Source of the DNA: Cristatella mucedo
Taxonomy: Eukaryota; Bryozoa; Phylactolaemata; Cristatellidae
Length of the DNA stretch: 64,000 bases
Reading direction: 5' to 3'
NCBI GenBank assembly: GCA_009760855.2
Contig: WPIO01000001.1
Coordinates: 22,738,001 to 22,802,000 of the forward strand
Numbering within the stretch: position 1 is the first letter of the stretch; each line of letters begins with the position of its first letter. A program made the translations under genes and the position numbers. Of the stretch, positions 49,901 through 55,995 are shown one piece after another. Below the pieces are notes generated by a model. That model was not told where the DNA came from. It ran no database searches and saw nothing but the letters and a program-made list of their open reading frames with translations.

Positions 49901-52087
49901 TAGGGTCCAAAGGACTTGCTGTCTTCTTTGATTGGGATATGAACTTCAGACGAGATCACTAGTGACCTGCTTAAATGTAGACATTGAGGTGCAGCCAGGA
50001 ATCGAGGGACAGCATTCTAGCGGAAATGCTGTCATCGCAGGGATGGACTGTCTGATCTTGTCTGTCTTCTTTACAAAGAATCGAGAGACGTGATCGGCTA
50101 GATCATCACAAGGATCATCAGGTAAGGAGCTACTCTGTGAGCGGTTGAGGAGATGGTTGATCGCCGACATCAGCATTTTTGGATTGTGCATCTGTGATTC
50201 AACAATGTTTTTATAGAAGCTAGACTTGGCCTTCGCTAGGATCGATTGGTACGACCTACAGTAGTCCTCGTATGCCTGTCGATGGACAGTCAGTCCTGAT
50301 CTTATGTATGCTTTTCAAGCTTGCGCTTAGTAGACCTGGCTAGTTTAATGTCTGTGGTAAACCATAGGCCGTCTGGGTGAGGGCGCACAGTGCGCTTAGT
50401 CTGAGGTGCAAACTCGTCGAGCATGTCAGCTAGTGTCGTGTTGTAGCTATCTACCAATGATGACAGATCGGAGGGGGGACTGAGCAGAAGTGGCAAAGCA
50501 GATATTCTCGCATGGACAGCATCGATGTCAAGGATCTTGTAAGTAAGGGCTGCAATGGCAGACTCCATTCTTTAATATTACTAATAATAATAATAAATCG
50601 TTTAATGGTGCCCCAGAGAACTAAATCTCAATCCAGGGGCTCTAAAACCCACTGAAAGAGCAGCAATACCTAAGGGTTAAGGAAAAGCATTGAGTTTTAC
50701 TGAAAAGGTTGGCTACTGATGTAAGCCGAACACTGCCTCAGCTGTCTGTCGAAATAGTTCCATAGAAAACGTAGAAAACCCTCTTGTTACCCGACCGAGT
50801 TTACTGCCACAGTTTCAGCAGCCATACTGCGAGAATTTATACTGTATATACGTACATATACAGTGCTTGTCTAAAACTTGGCTGCGTTTACAAAATCACG
50901 GCCACAAATACTACCACAGTGTGAGATAAATATGAGAAAGCAGTAAATGCACCAGATTGTGTATACTGCCACCTCGGTTGATTGCTAGGTGCGTAAAAAC
51001 ATGCACAATTAAATTGTTTGGCGGTTTCACTAAGGTGGAGAAATGGTTGCGGTTTTCCAAGGATTGTTTTTGGCAGCACAATCAAAAGACGGTGAAGTAA
51101 GAATTGTTGGATGTGCCAGATATACCTCTCTAAAAAATGCATCTTAACAACTGTGTCGGGTACTAGTTTGGGGCATGATCAAGGTTTGAGACTTCTTGTT
51201 TTGTGCATGAAAATTTACAGGCCAGGTTTGGTTTGAGAATATGTAAGACTGTGCCTGCCTAGGCTTTTGAGTAGTATCGCTGGCAGCGACTGCAGCTGCC
51301 GATGTGTGGCGTCATCGATTTCTTTCCGCCACCGCGGTTTGCAGGCTTCGAACTCGTCGCCGACCTGGCTCTCGCCGAGCTGTTTCTGGCTCTCGGCTTT
51401 GCACGCGACGTGCATCTGCACATCAAGAGCATGCCATGGTTTGTGTCGGACGCGACAGCTGCCGACGTGCGGCACACGCTAGAGCAGCTGTCGCAGTCGC
51501 ACTGCCTGGTCGTCCAGACGATGGGCAGGCGCTGGCAGCAGCGCCTGCGCTGGCGCGATCGAAGCGCCGAGGCAGCGGGAGGCGAGAGCGATCCGCCAGG
51601 CTCACTGATCGTCAGCGAAGACGCGTTCTGGACTTTGCCGCACGACTACTCTCAAATGGCCGCCGATGCGCAGCGGCTGCATGCCGACCTCGCCCGCTCG
51701 GCACTGGTCATTTTTAAGGGAGACCTGAACTACCGCAAGCTCGTCGGCGATCGCCGGTGGCAGCGCGACACGCCGTTCGCCGCCGCCCTGCGCGGCTTTG
51801 CGCCGACGTCGCTGCTCAGCCTGCGCACACTGAAGGCCGACGTTGCAGTGGGCCTGTCGGCTCGCGCCGCCGACGAGCTGGACCTGGCCGACAAGGAGTG
51901 GATGGTGTCGGGCACTTACGGCGTCGTGCAGTTCAGCCCGGCGGCGACGCTGCGTGGCCGCTTTGAGGAGGCGAATGGGAAGAGCGAGTCTGGCCGGCTT
52001 TCCTCTGCGCCTTCGGCCGTCCAGCAGGACGCCGCGGGCACCGGCAAGCGTGTGAGCTTCGCCGCAGCTGCCGCTAGCAGCAGCTGA
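23947..52087 (+). CDS. ARMT1: ARMT1 orthologue (DUF89 family), six exons
   Basis: Six exons (23947-23993, 28354-28459, 37069-37304, 41241-41406, 47248-47449, 51345-52087) with GT-AG introns join in frame to 499 residues; the human protein is about 440. DUF89 subfamily III proteins are metal-dependent phosphatases of sugar phosphates; human ARMT1 was also reported as a PCNA carboxyl methyltransferase, so its activity is debated. Visible motifs: N-terminal PLSGAYEGSFAYKTIRDRMP (residues 10-29), PWLFVE-like AWLFVECYMYRK, LWGNKCDLSI, metal-binding LDNAGFE (D250, N251), PWFVSD (D288), KGDLNYRKLVGDR (377-389) and RTLK (413-416). The likely place of action is cytosol or nucleus; no signal peptide or membrane segment is seen. 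An odd feature is a C-terminal tail of about 45 residues rich in Ala and Ser. The start ATG has A at -3 and gives the expected family N-terminus. Confidence 0.95.
24290..25145 (+). mobile_element. Decayed LINE-A in ARMT1 intron 1
   Basis: A frame of 252 codons (24153-24911) retains diverged LINE-A pieces: MGKPSVTQK, a KLVHAFVISSLEYCNS segment (24470-24520), 'DLRWLPMKQHNVFKLLSLAF', 'RTSLKSCGDIVFSLYAPKAL' and 'TTFPDLTAF'. It lacks the catalytic domain. The tail is at 25090-25145 with 'aaagagatttagcactctaaaggttgctat'. Confidence 0.8.
25801..25961 (+). repeat. 161-bp direct repeat, copy 1
   Basis: Nearly the same as 27211-27371 (both from 'aaatac' to 'tcatagcattgttc'), with about ten single-base differences by eye and compensating one-base indels in T runs. 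No coding content. Confidence 0.85.
25962..27210. other. Unassigned interval between the direct repeats
   Basis: Only short frames, no reverse transcriptase, transposase or capsid-like motif seen. It could be intron sequence or the inside of a small element bounded by the direct repeats. Confidence 0.35.
27211..27371 (+). repeat. 161-bp direct repeat, copy 2
   Basis: Same length and orientation as copy 1, starting 1410 bp further on. The DNA between the copies has no recognised gene. Confidence 0.85.
27590..28115 (+). mobile_element. Decayed LINE-B 3' part in ARMT1 intron 1
   Basis: Diverged LINE-B C-terminal coding (around 27655-27830), then the 3' UTR landmarks 'tgttggctaccg', 'gcttaggctttgagtgggct', 'tttgtggagttattgaccga' and 'gatacatta' at 27950-28095. 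Confidence 0.7.
28354..28459 (+). CDS. ARMT1: ARMT1 exon 2
   Basis: Acceptor TTGCAAG|G, donor CAG|GTGAGC. Encodes SFAYKTIRDRMPAILVRVID and on to Gln51, the conserved N-terminal helix bundle start. One base completes Gly16; the exon ends in phase 0. Confidence 0.9.
28985..29632 (+). mobile_element. Decayed LINE-A in ARMT1 intron 2
   Basis: Has LVHTFVTSRLDFCSS (29015-29060), 'DSAARFVCRERRSCHITPLL' (29110-29180), a deletion of the following segment, then the RTNLR / FGDRAF region, 3' UTR and ATT-rich tail at 29615-29632. Confidence 0.8.
29722..29866 (-). mobile_element. SINE-2 in ARMT1 intron 2
   Basis: Read on -, the head is GCCGAGCTGGTTTGGTCCGG with GCGGTTAAGGTGCTTGCC (A box), then 'gaggtcgtgggctcgagatt' (B box), and the tail 'agagattacattcccttaag' plus 'gcgctatacaaatgaatta'. 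One of the best-preserved SINE-2 copies. Confidence 0.88.
30180..30304 (+). mobile_element. LINE-A 3' tail fragment
   Basis: Contains 'ctaaccattcgatcatgctt', 'gcctagaaagagattgaattctctg' and an ATT tail at 30278-30304. No coding part. Confidence 0.75.
30515..31335 (-). mobile_element. LINE-A copy on - with a second LINE-A inside
   Basis: The tail is at 30524-30545, then 3' UTR and C-terminal coding sequence to 'gggacctgaaa' at 31019. The next LINE-A block (SLTFRSL side, 'ttgctttactgggagccagtgtagg') resumes at 31206 and ends near 31335. The gap is a second LINE-A 3' fragment. Confidence 0.8.
31021..31205 (-). mobile_element. LINE-A 3' fragment nested in LINE-A
   Basis: Its own ATT tail (TAA units on + at 31025-31042), stem-loop and 3' UTR, about 185 bp in total, inserted in the same orientation as its host. 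Confidence 0.8.
31586..31823 (+). repeat. 119-bp tandem duplication
   Basis: 31586-31704 is repeated at 31705-31823 with nearly the same sequence (one TC insertion in a pyrimidine run). The high identity points to a recent duplication in ARMT1 intron 2. Confidence 0.92.
31824..32590 (+). mobile_element. Decayed LINE-A upstream coding part
   Basis: Two pieces match the region before the reverse transcriptase core as seen on - at 50.0-50.6 kb: 'LKSLDMDAVHNNVACFHLLL' (31940-32010) and MLLSTINHLNHFPVSIIPSD (32338-32397) with PCGDLADCFANFF. This is the linker between endonuclease and reverse transcriptase. Stops and frameshifts throughout. Confidence 0.7.
32610..33256 (-). mobile_element. Decayed LINE-A on -
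   Basis: The 3' end is near 32620-32680 ('gaattgaatctcattctaagccctttacat' on +), followed by 3' UTR and C-terminal coding (LSVPLSNLKSFVDSAFSSYA) to about 33250. Confidence 0.75.
33257..34232 (+). mobile_element. LINE reverse transcriptase fragment, long open frame
   Basis: About 325 codons stay open from 33257 to the stop at 34229. The first half is the region before the reverse transcriptase (ERRFKKSGSDADLINFKDFL, FFTRKLNSCQSDPKHIYKTV). The second half has the fingers and palm start: PKSFKSAIVKPILKKPGL, YRPVSLLPFLSNILEKIV, FQSGFKRQHSTETALLRVND and the Asp-bearing ALLDLSAAFDTIDHEVLLER. It stops before the YxDD motif, so it is not functional. The frame runs upstream into the neighbouring - strand LINE by chance. 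Confidence 0.88.
34233..34470 (+). mobile_element. Decayed LINE sequence
   Basis: Continues with diverged pieces such as 'ggcattattgcactgccatggttt'-like DNA at 34450-34480, but the reading frame is lost. Confidence 0.4.
34540..34625 (-). mobile_element. tRNA-like SINE remnant
   Basis: Read on -, CTCTCTCGGCAGAGCACTGG and GTAAGCAACCCGGAGGTTGC resemble a tRNA D arm to T arm with A and B boxes. It does not match SINE-1 or SINE-2. The T arm is degenerate and no acceptor stem pairs, so it is not a working tRNA gene. A run of ten G lies at about 34546-34556. Confidence 0.45.
34840..35010. repeat. (GA)n and GT-rich microsatellite
   Basis: GA units at 34840-34899, then GT-rich DNA to about 35000. 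Confidence 0.9.
35040..35290 (+). mobile_element. Decayed LINE reverse transcriptase fragment
   Basis: Matches 'VSLLVLLDLFAAFDTLIT' (35085-35140) and 'FHLGITSTAL-WFRSYLSGD' (35160-35220). Stops and frameshifts. Confidence 0.65.
35292..35375 (-). mobile_element. LINE-A 3' tail fragment
   Basis: 'caataataataaaacatttg' and 'ctaggcactttacataagctgtaaagg' on + are the reverse complement of the LINE-A tail. Confidence 0.6.
35832..35998 (+). mobile_element. SINE-1 in ARMT1 intron 2
   Basis: A box 'tttgcccaggaggtaatgca', B box GTGTTCGAGTCC near 35879-35890, hairpin arms GCAGTGGGC / GCCCGTTGC, and end 'gctatacaaatgaggctggt'. Followed by a short AAT run. Confidence 0.87.
36060..36800 (+). mobile_element. 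Very decayed LINE-A
   Basis: 'cacatcgtttcgaccggcaa' (36168-36187) and the following 'tctaccttctttcagttaca' match LINE-A upstream of KLVHAF; 'ctccctatcaagcgatgtat' (36410-36429) matches the LPVKQR region; 'aatcttttgtagaccttgcattcagt' (36580-36605) matches SFGDRAFS. No frame is preserved. Confidence 0.6.
37069..37304 (+). CDS. ARMT1: ARMT1 exon 3
   Basis: Acceptor TTCATTAG|GAC, donor GCAG|GTGAGA. Encodes residues 52-129, including IPAWNAYIE and NAWLFVECYMYRKINEIIRS, a clear family signature. It ends with two bases of the codon for Ser130. Confidence 0.93.
37551..37650. repeat. AT-rich microsatellite in ARMT1 intron 3
   Basis: TATA and AATAAT runs of about 100 bp. Confidence 0.85.
37651..39335. 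other. Intron 3 sequence, nothing recognised
   Basis: Short frames only; no repeat family or gene identified. Confidence 0.35.
39336..40445 (-). mobile_element. Decayed LINE reverse transcriptase on -
   Basis: Reading on - from 40440: an upstream helix-like segment (DIKKARNNKYRLERQSKDWK), then LKTAVVRPL with NLGNFRPKSLLPFLFQTLER, 'LLVLLHLSAAFETIDHL', and near 39440 the catalytic segment as LGFHFNDDDTQL. The YxDD tyrosine is lost and several frames are used. It lies in ARMT1 intron 3. Confidence 0.8.
41241..41406 (+). CDS. ARMT1: ARMT1 exon 4
   Basis: Acceptor TTTGCAG|C, donor GAG|GTAAAA. Completes Ser130 and encodes SYLKDYDQFSTQKNASLADS through TVAEFFE (131-185). This fits the weakly conserved linker before the catalytic domain; phases on both sides match. 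Confidence 0.88.
41470..41990 (+). mobile_element. Decayed LINE-A reverse transcriptase with SINE-2 inside
   Basis: HRVTLALLRVYNDLLRNGDL is at 41500-41560. SINE-2 follows, then 'AFDTIDL' (41710-41735), 'WFRSYLS' (41788-41810), the PQG motif region and 'HNLGFHFYADV' (41948-41980). Frameshifted. Confidence 0.75.
41570..41709 (-). mobile_element. SINE-2 in ARMT1 intron 4
   Basis: Read on -, GCCGAGCTGGTTTGGTCTAG with CGGTTAAGGTGCTCGCC, then 'gatcgtgggctcgagtcccg', and the tail 'agagattaagttctcttggg'. It interrupts the LINE-A frame between the GDLVKVSL segment and AFDTIDL. Confidence 0.88.
41985..42830 (-). mobile_element. LINE-B 3' half with 257-codon frame
   Basis: Frame 42797-42024 on - encodes a reverse transcriptase C-terminal region: ARNLGVVFDSCLNFKSIQKT, SSLVLSRLDYCNSLLAGLPK, 'SKVLTLTHKAHHGLAPSYLA' and LKTVGDRSFSSAGPRLWNSL. 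It then reads into the 3' end that recurs at 7.0, 28.0 and 57.0 kb and stops in it. The gene order matches LINE-A, but the sequence is clearly a different family with no ATT tail. The catalytic part is absent. Confidence 0.88.
42975..43888 (+). mobile_element. LINE-A in ARMT1 intron 4
   Basis: Starts at the MAANFLKLNDDKTNLLVMGK segment (42988), followed by 'NLGVLFQNDLSLDNH' and KLVHEFVTSCLDF with a stop. The C-terminal part (43540-43720) includes RTNLKTVGNHAFSSYAPKAW. Tail with ATT at 43870-43888. Confidence 0.82.
44030..44865 (+). mobile_element. Decayed LINE-A split by SINE-1
   Basis: DTTSKLIHACVTSQLVFCNL is at 44049-44110. SINE-1 follows, then the LINE resumes at 44335 ('actcagcagtcaggcttgtctgtc') to the MPRTNLNAFGDRVFSS segment (44570-44625) and a tail at 44800-44865. 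Confidence 0.78.
44135..44300 (+). mobile_element. SINE-1 in ARMT1 intron 4
   Basis: A box 'cttagccaggaggtaaggag', B box TAGTTCGAGTCC near 44191-44202, and hairpin arms GCAGTGGGT / GCCCACTGC, where a T can still pair with G. The end is 'aaatgaggctgttaaatcgg'. Confidence 0.87.
44868..45195 (+). pseudogene. Possible decayed coding segment, unidentified
   Basis: One + frame reads EVEVADLEALPSR, a stop, then ASRLTAEVQRLNERAAFDAK, QLVVASAQAVALGILAYV and ICKT stop (44995-45180). It suggests a short coiled coil followed by a hydrophobic C-terminal segment. I do not recognise it. It could be a processed pseudogene or chance; it lies in ARMT1 intron 4. Confidence 0.3.
46355..46925 (+). pseudogene. 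Possible decayed coding segment, unidentified
   Basis: Consecutive frame pieces look protein-like: GINRNVFKVFKQHLANDSVL with MSELAEY (46475-46560), RLAKKNGVPREQKWLYYELL and KKKCNKFVYG (46603-46690), and YLKQRAKVKEYVDEQRSHKL with NYAFGIPYRKAVV (46805-46905). Stops and frame changes separate them. No family recognised; it could be an old transposon protein or retrocopy in ARMT1 intron 4. Confidence 0.3.
47248..47449 (+). CDS. ARMT1: ARMT1 exon 5
   Basis: Acceptor TGTCTAG|CTA, donor GCAG|GTGTGT. Encodes LSLWGNKCDLSITGGA, RRFILVNDFEQYLWPYLAGL and LDIVLDNA (186-252). The D250-N251 pair is the metal-binding Asp-Asn of DUF89. Ends after one base of Gly253. Confidence 0.93.
48035..48112 (-). mobile_element. 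tRNA-derived SINE head
   Basis: Read on -, 'cttagtctagcggcaaggtgctagc' carries an A box and 'catgggttcgaatcc' a B box. It resembles the SINE-2 head, but no LINE-like tail follows. The ends do not pair as an acceptor stem, so it is not a tRNA gene. Confidence 0.6.
48205..50575 (-). mobile_element. Longest LINE-A copy, in ARMT1 intron 5
   Basis: About 2.4 kb, truncated 5' within or after the endonuclease. Order on -: ALPLLLSPPSDLSSLVDSYN and APQTKRTVRPHPDGLWFTTD linker (50568-50302), MLMSAINHLLNRSQSSSLPD (50191-49946), the palm start with YRPVSLLPFLSKTLEQ (49837-49622), then a 324-codon frame (49436-48462) with YGVPQGSVLG, the catalytic FYVDDTQLY, KLNDDKTNLLVMGKPSVIQK, and a C-terminus ending LKTHI. 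At least three frameshifts separate the parts, so it is inactive. The ATT tail is at 48212-48230. This copy best shows the family's domain order. Confidence 0.92.
50576..50650 (-). mobile_element. LINE-A tail fragment
   Basis: 'aataataataataaatcgtt' and 'ccccagagaactaaatctcaatcc' on + are the reverse complement of the LINE-A 3' end, just beyond the 5' end of the long copy. Confidence 0.65.
50651..51344. other. End of ARMT1 intron 5, nothing recognised
   Basis: No repeat family or gene identified. It ends in a pyrimidine-rich tract and the exon 6 acceptor. Confidence 0.4.
51345..52087 (+). CDS. ARMT1: ARMT1 exon 6, catalytic core and stop
   Basis: Acceptor GGTTTGCAG|GC after a pyrimidine-rich tract. 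The upstream ATG at 51302 is in the intron and not a start. Encodes FELVADLALAELFL, PWFVSD, FWTLPHDYSQMA, ALVIFKGDLNYRKLVGDRRW, LRTLKADVAVGL and GTYGVVQF, then a tail from about residue 453 to 499 that ends in Ala and Ser repeats. This exon is far more GC-rich than the surrounding introns. Confidence 0.95.
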
Positions 52088-52950
52088 GCGGCAATTGCTG
52101 CTGCTGCCAGGTGTCTCGCACAGGCCCCGGCCCAATCCTGCGGCTCTGCCCGCAGTGCGCCGATGCGGCCGGCTGTCACTGGGAGCCCGCCGGCAGCTGT
52201 TGTTTCGGCTGCCGGCCGGGTATGGGGCCCCACAAGCCCCCCAGCCCCTTGCTAGCCAGCAGCCCTGTCAGTAGTGCCCAGCCAGTAATCTAAACTGTAC
52301 AAGATTGCAGGTGGCTTGGTCGCACCAGTGATTTGCAATGCCCAGCCACTACCAGTACGGAAGCACGCTGCCAGACCCAAAGATCCGCCTACCTGCCCAC
52401 AGGAATCGCAGGGAATTCGCTATGAGACTACCTTGACAGCATGTCGTACCAATTGTGCACCCATCGTTGTAACTGGAATGCCTGCTTGATGTCATGGGTC
52501 GGGTTGTGCCGTGGATTACAATTGCAGCTTGCAGATAAAGCTGTGCCACGCTCTGCTGTCGTTTTGGCTCGTGCACGCAGGCTGGCCGGTTCCCTGCAGT
52601 TAGCCAAGTGGCATCCTAGTCGAGAAGAGACGCACAGCTGCCTGCACATTCCCGCAATGCCACCTCAGGCCGCAGCTACGTCGAGGGCATATCCGCCGCG
52701 ATCAGTCTTTAAAATTGGCGCCATGTATGGACTGCTTGATTGCTGCACTTAGGACAGCCTGCCACATGCAACAGCTTTTGGGTGCACATATCAGATGTTA
52801 ACTTGAGATGCGGTCGTACTGCAAGAGCAGCCTGATAGAACGTCAGAGTGCCTTTCCGAAATCGAGCGGCCAAAAGCATGTGCCCTAGGCCATTCCCACT
52901 GAGTTCCTTCACTCTCTCGCTCGACTGCTTTGTGCCCAGGCGGTCTGCAT
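52088..52950. other. ARMT1 3' flank
   Basis: Likely contains the 3' UTR. I found no canonical AATAAA in the first kilobase. Overlapping 60-100 codon frames on both strands reflect GC-rich composition; none is recognised. Confidence 0.35.
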
Positions 52951-52955
52951 CATAC

Positions 52956-53112
52956 CTAGGGCCGTGATAGCCCAGGAGGTAATGCCCTCGCTGTTGAGGT
53001 CGTCGGTTCGAATCCTGCAGTGGGGATCCTGTATTGCAAACTGCAAGCGGTGCTGCTAGCCGTTAAAGCTCTTCTGCCGCTACACAAAATGAGGCTGTTA
53101 AATAAGTTGATA
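52956..53112 (+). mobile_element. SINE-1 downstream of ARMT1
   Basis: A box 'gatagcccaggaggtaatgc', B box TCGGTTCGAATCC near 53003-53015, and 'gcagtgggga...aaactgc' reduced hairpin. The end is 'acaaaatgaggctgttaaat'. Confidence 0.87.
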
Positions 53113-53369
53113 TATTTTTAGCTGACAGTACTTGGTTCTCATGCTGTTAGCAGTTCTCCTGCTAAGAGCACCGGTTGGCTGTGCTGAAGCTCGCTGGGGC
53201 AGGCATGCTTCCTACACACATGGCTGGTGGCCATGCTACAGAGCCTGCAGCAGGCTCTAGCTGGCCAGGACAAAAACTCTGAGCCAACCGCCGGGGACAG
53301 AGTTCATGCAGCGGGTGGCCATCGAGGGGGTGGGTGTTCTTGGCAAGCAGCCTTCCGTCTGCTGGTTCG

Positions 53370-53590
53370 CGAGTATCCTGTCACCCATTCGATCATCCTT
53401 CCTTTACAGCATATGTAAAATGCCTAGAAAGAGATTTAGTTCTCTGTAGGTGCTATGCAAAATGTATTATTATTATTATTAATTCAATCATGCTTACTTT
53501 ACAGCATATGTAAAATACCTAGAAAGAGATCAAGTTCTCTGAGGGAGCTGTACAAATGTATAATAATAATAATAATTATTATTATTATAT
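53370..53590 (+). mobile_element. Two LINE-A 3' tails in a row
   Basis: Two consecutive tails, 53380-53480 and 53484-53580, each have 'ttacagcatatgtaaaat', the stem-loop AGAGA..TCTCT and an ATT or AAT run. Confidence 0.75.
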
Positions 53591-53811
53591 AGCCTGCTTG
53601 GTCTGTGGCAGGCTTTTTGCTGGTCTGTGACCTTAGGCACCATTGTCCAAGTGCTGGCGAGTCGCTAACGTGAAGGATTCTATGAAGACCACCATGCCAG
53701 CCGTTGGCCGGTGCACTGGGCCCTTTCTGGAAACAGTATGAGATGTCACTCAGCTGCTTGCCTCGTCAGCTGCGGTGGCATGTGCTTCGTGAAAGCTGCT
53801 AATGAATTCAA

Positions 53812-54660
53812 TAGTAATAACAATAATAACATGTTCGTATAGCACCCCAAGAGACCTAAATCTCTTTCTAGGTACTTTACACGAGTTGCAAATGAAGCAT
53901 GTCAATTACTTAGTGATACAAAGCAGTGTCAATCACCCATAAACACAAAAAGAATTATTCACACAGTCGGACCAAATGCTGCATGGAACAGGTAGCTTTT
54001 CAGCTTCTATTTAAATCTCAGATCGGGGAATGTCATTACCTCAGTCGCGAGTGAGATCCGGGCTTCGGGACCATATGCAATAAAGGCACGGTCTCCAAAG
54101 GATTTGAGATTGGCTAGAGGCACACTAAACGACGTGAGTCAGCCAGCGATTATTACGATGCCTAGCCTGACTGGAAAGTGGTTCGTATAGGTCGGACTGG
54201 TTTTGCACTAGGATAAAATGCTTGCCTTATACGAGCAAGGTCGTGGGCTCGAGCCCTAAAACATTTGAGAAGTGGTTGGATAGGTATTGAGCTCTTTTAG
54301 GAAGCTATATCATAAATTTTATTTATAGGCTGGAGCAGGAGAATGATGGGACCTAAACGTGAGTGACAAAACCTCGAAATCGATAAGCTGCTTGGTGGGA
54401 GCTAGTGCAGGTCGTCAAAAAGTGGTGTAATGTAACAACTGCAATTCTCACGATAGACATGCCTGTCTGCTTAGTTTTGCACCAACAGTAAGCATCTGAT
54501 TGCACAGGCCGAAAGACCTTCGAGTAGTGAGTTACAGAAGTCGAGACCCGATGTCACAAAAGCATGAAGCAACTTAGTTGTGGTATCCCTCTCTAAGCAA
54601 GCCAAATTGTTGCAATGCTACACAGCTGAAAGTAGGTAGATTTGACTGTGGAGCTGATTC
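53812..54660 (-). mobile_element. Decayed LINE-A on - with SINE-2 inside
   Basis: The tail is at 53812-53835, then 3' UTR and coding sequence to 'tcgtatag' at 54196. SINE-2 follows, and the LINE resumes at 54331 ('gctggagcaggagaatgatgggacc') up to about 54660. Confidence 0.78.
54197..54332 (+). mobile_element. SINE-2 nested in LINE-A
   Basis: 'gactggttttgcactaggat', 'tcgtgggctcgagccctaaa' and the tail 'ttgagctcttttaggaagct'. 'tatag' occurs at both ends (54192-54196 and 54326-54330), a likely target-site duplication. Confidence 0.72.
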
Positions 54661-55129
54661 AAGGGACCTATTTTTCTCCACGCGAAGGCACAGGAACTGC
54701 CTGATATCTCGGTCCGACGAACTGAACAAATCAAAAGCAGTTTGAACATACCAAGCCCCAAGGTTGTCTGCAGTAGGTGTCGAGTTTCCAAATGTAACTC
54801 ACCCAGGCGAGGACTCGAACCTGGTATATCTCGATTACTAGCAGAGAGACTTACATCCATAGATTCAACCCATTTTACACAATTGATAACATGTCCTTCA
54901 TTTGTGAAGTAACTCGTAAGTAGGCCTTACGGTGCCTAACTGAAAACACATCATCCCGAAAGTACATTTAGTGGGTTAGACTTAAATGCCCTCAAGTCCG
55001 CGGTATGAATGTGTTCCAGTTCGGAACACACTAGGTAAGTTTGCTAATACACTCCCGGAAGGTCGGCTGCTGTGAGACTAGACTAGAGTAGGCAAGACTA
55101 CAGTGGAGCAAAGATCGCATTCAAGAAGT

Positions 55130-55366
55130 GTGTCCCTGTGATTCGTCCTTGATGTGCGTATGCGTGCTGACACTGTGCATGCTGCCACTAACCACATTTG
55201 CATGCTGACCCTGTGCATGTCACCCCTAACCATATTATTCATTTCGTTTGTTTTTCAAGCATGATTTTACTTACCATTCAATTGCATTTCACTTTACAGC
55301 AAATGTAAAGCGCCTAGAGAGAGATTAAGTTCTCTGAGGGCGCTTTATCAAGTGAATTATTATTAA
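55130..55366 (+). mobile_element. LINE-A 3' UTR copy, young and heavily truncated
   Basis: Only the last 235 bp: from 'ctgtgattcgtccttgatgt' through 'cagcaaatgtaaagcgccta' and the stem-loop to an ATT tail at 55358-55366. Almost the same sequence as at 8771, 21922 and 59100. Confidence 0.88.
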
Positions 55367-55716
55367 GAACATCGCTGCCCTGTCATGCAAACAGGAAGTG
55401 CTTGCAGCTGCTCTTACACAATGCAAGGTGACCGAGTGTCTATTGAGCAGTTCACATAATTAATGAAATAATAAAAAAACTAAAATAAATAACAAAATCC
55501 CAACTTCAACCGATGGATGGCAAGGTCCCGGATGGGGGCCACCTGCTTACAGCCGGATTATTGTACGTCTTCTCGAGTTTGCTACTAGGCCACCCAAGCC
55601 TTTCTTTGCTACAGTGCAGCCAACCGTTAAAATGTGATCCCTCGTGGATGTATGCAAGAAGTTGCCCTTTCCATAAAAGCATGCATCTGACGATAGCGAC
55701 ATAAGAGTTACACCAG

Positions 55717-55722
55717 TTTATT
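55717..55722 (-). terminator. Possible polyadenylation signal of C6orf120 orthologue
   Basis: TTTATT on + gives AATAAA on -, 275 bp beyond the stop codon, a usual distance. Short motif only. Confidence 0.4.
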
Positions 55723-55995
55723 TTCAGTGTACAAGAATGTCATGTCAATGAATCTCGGGAGAAAAATTTACTACGATCTTCCAACGGCTACCCAAAACGT
55801 AGCCACGTGCAGCTTTCTAAGCTTGTTCGATAGAAACGTGCACTAGCGACTGTGGCGAGGTTGCTGCACGGCAAACATTGATCAGACTGTGGGAGGGGAA
55901 ATGGCTCTCACCAGGTATCAGCTATCGACTGGAGGACAATGCCTGGGTTCCTTTTCAATCATCTGGCACCACTTGGGTTGGCTACTAGCCGGGTT

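Noticed and set aside
51302-51344. ATG at 51302 as start of a separate intronless gene (MCGVIDFFPPPRFA...)
   Set aside because: These codons fall in the pyrimidine tract and acceptor of intron 5; the DUF89 alignment continues across the AG at 51343-51344 from exon 5.
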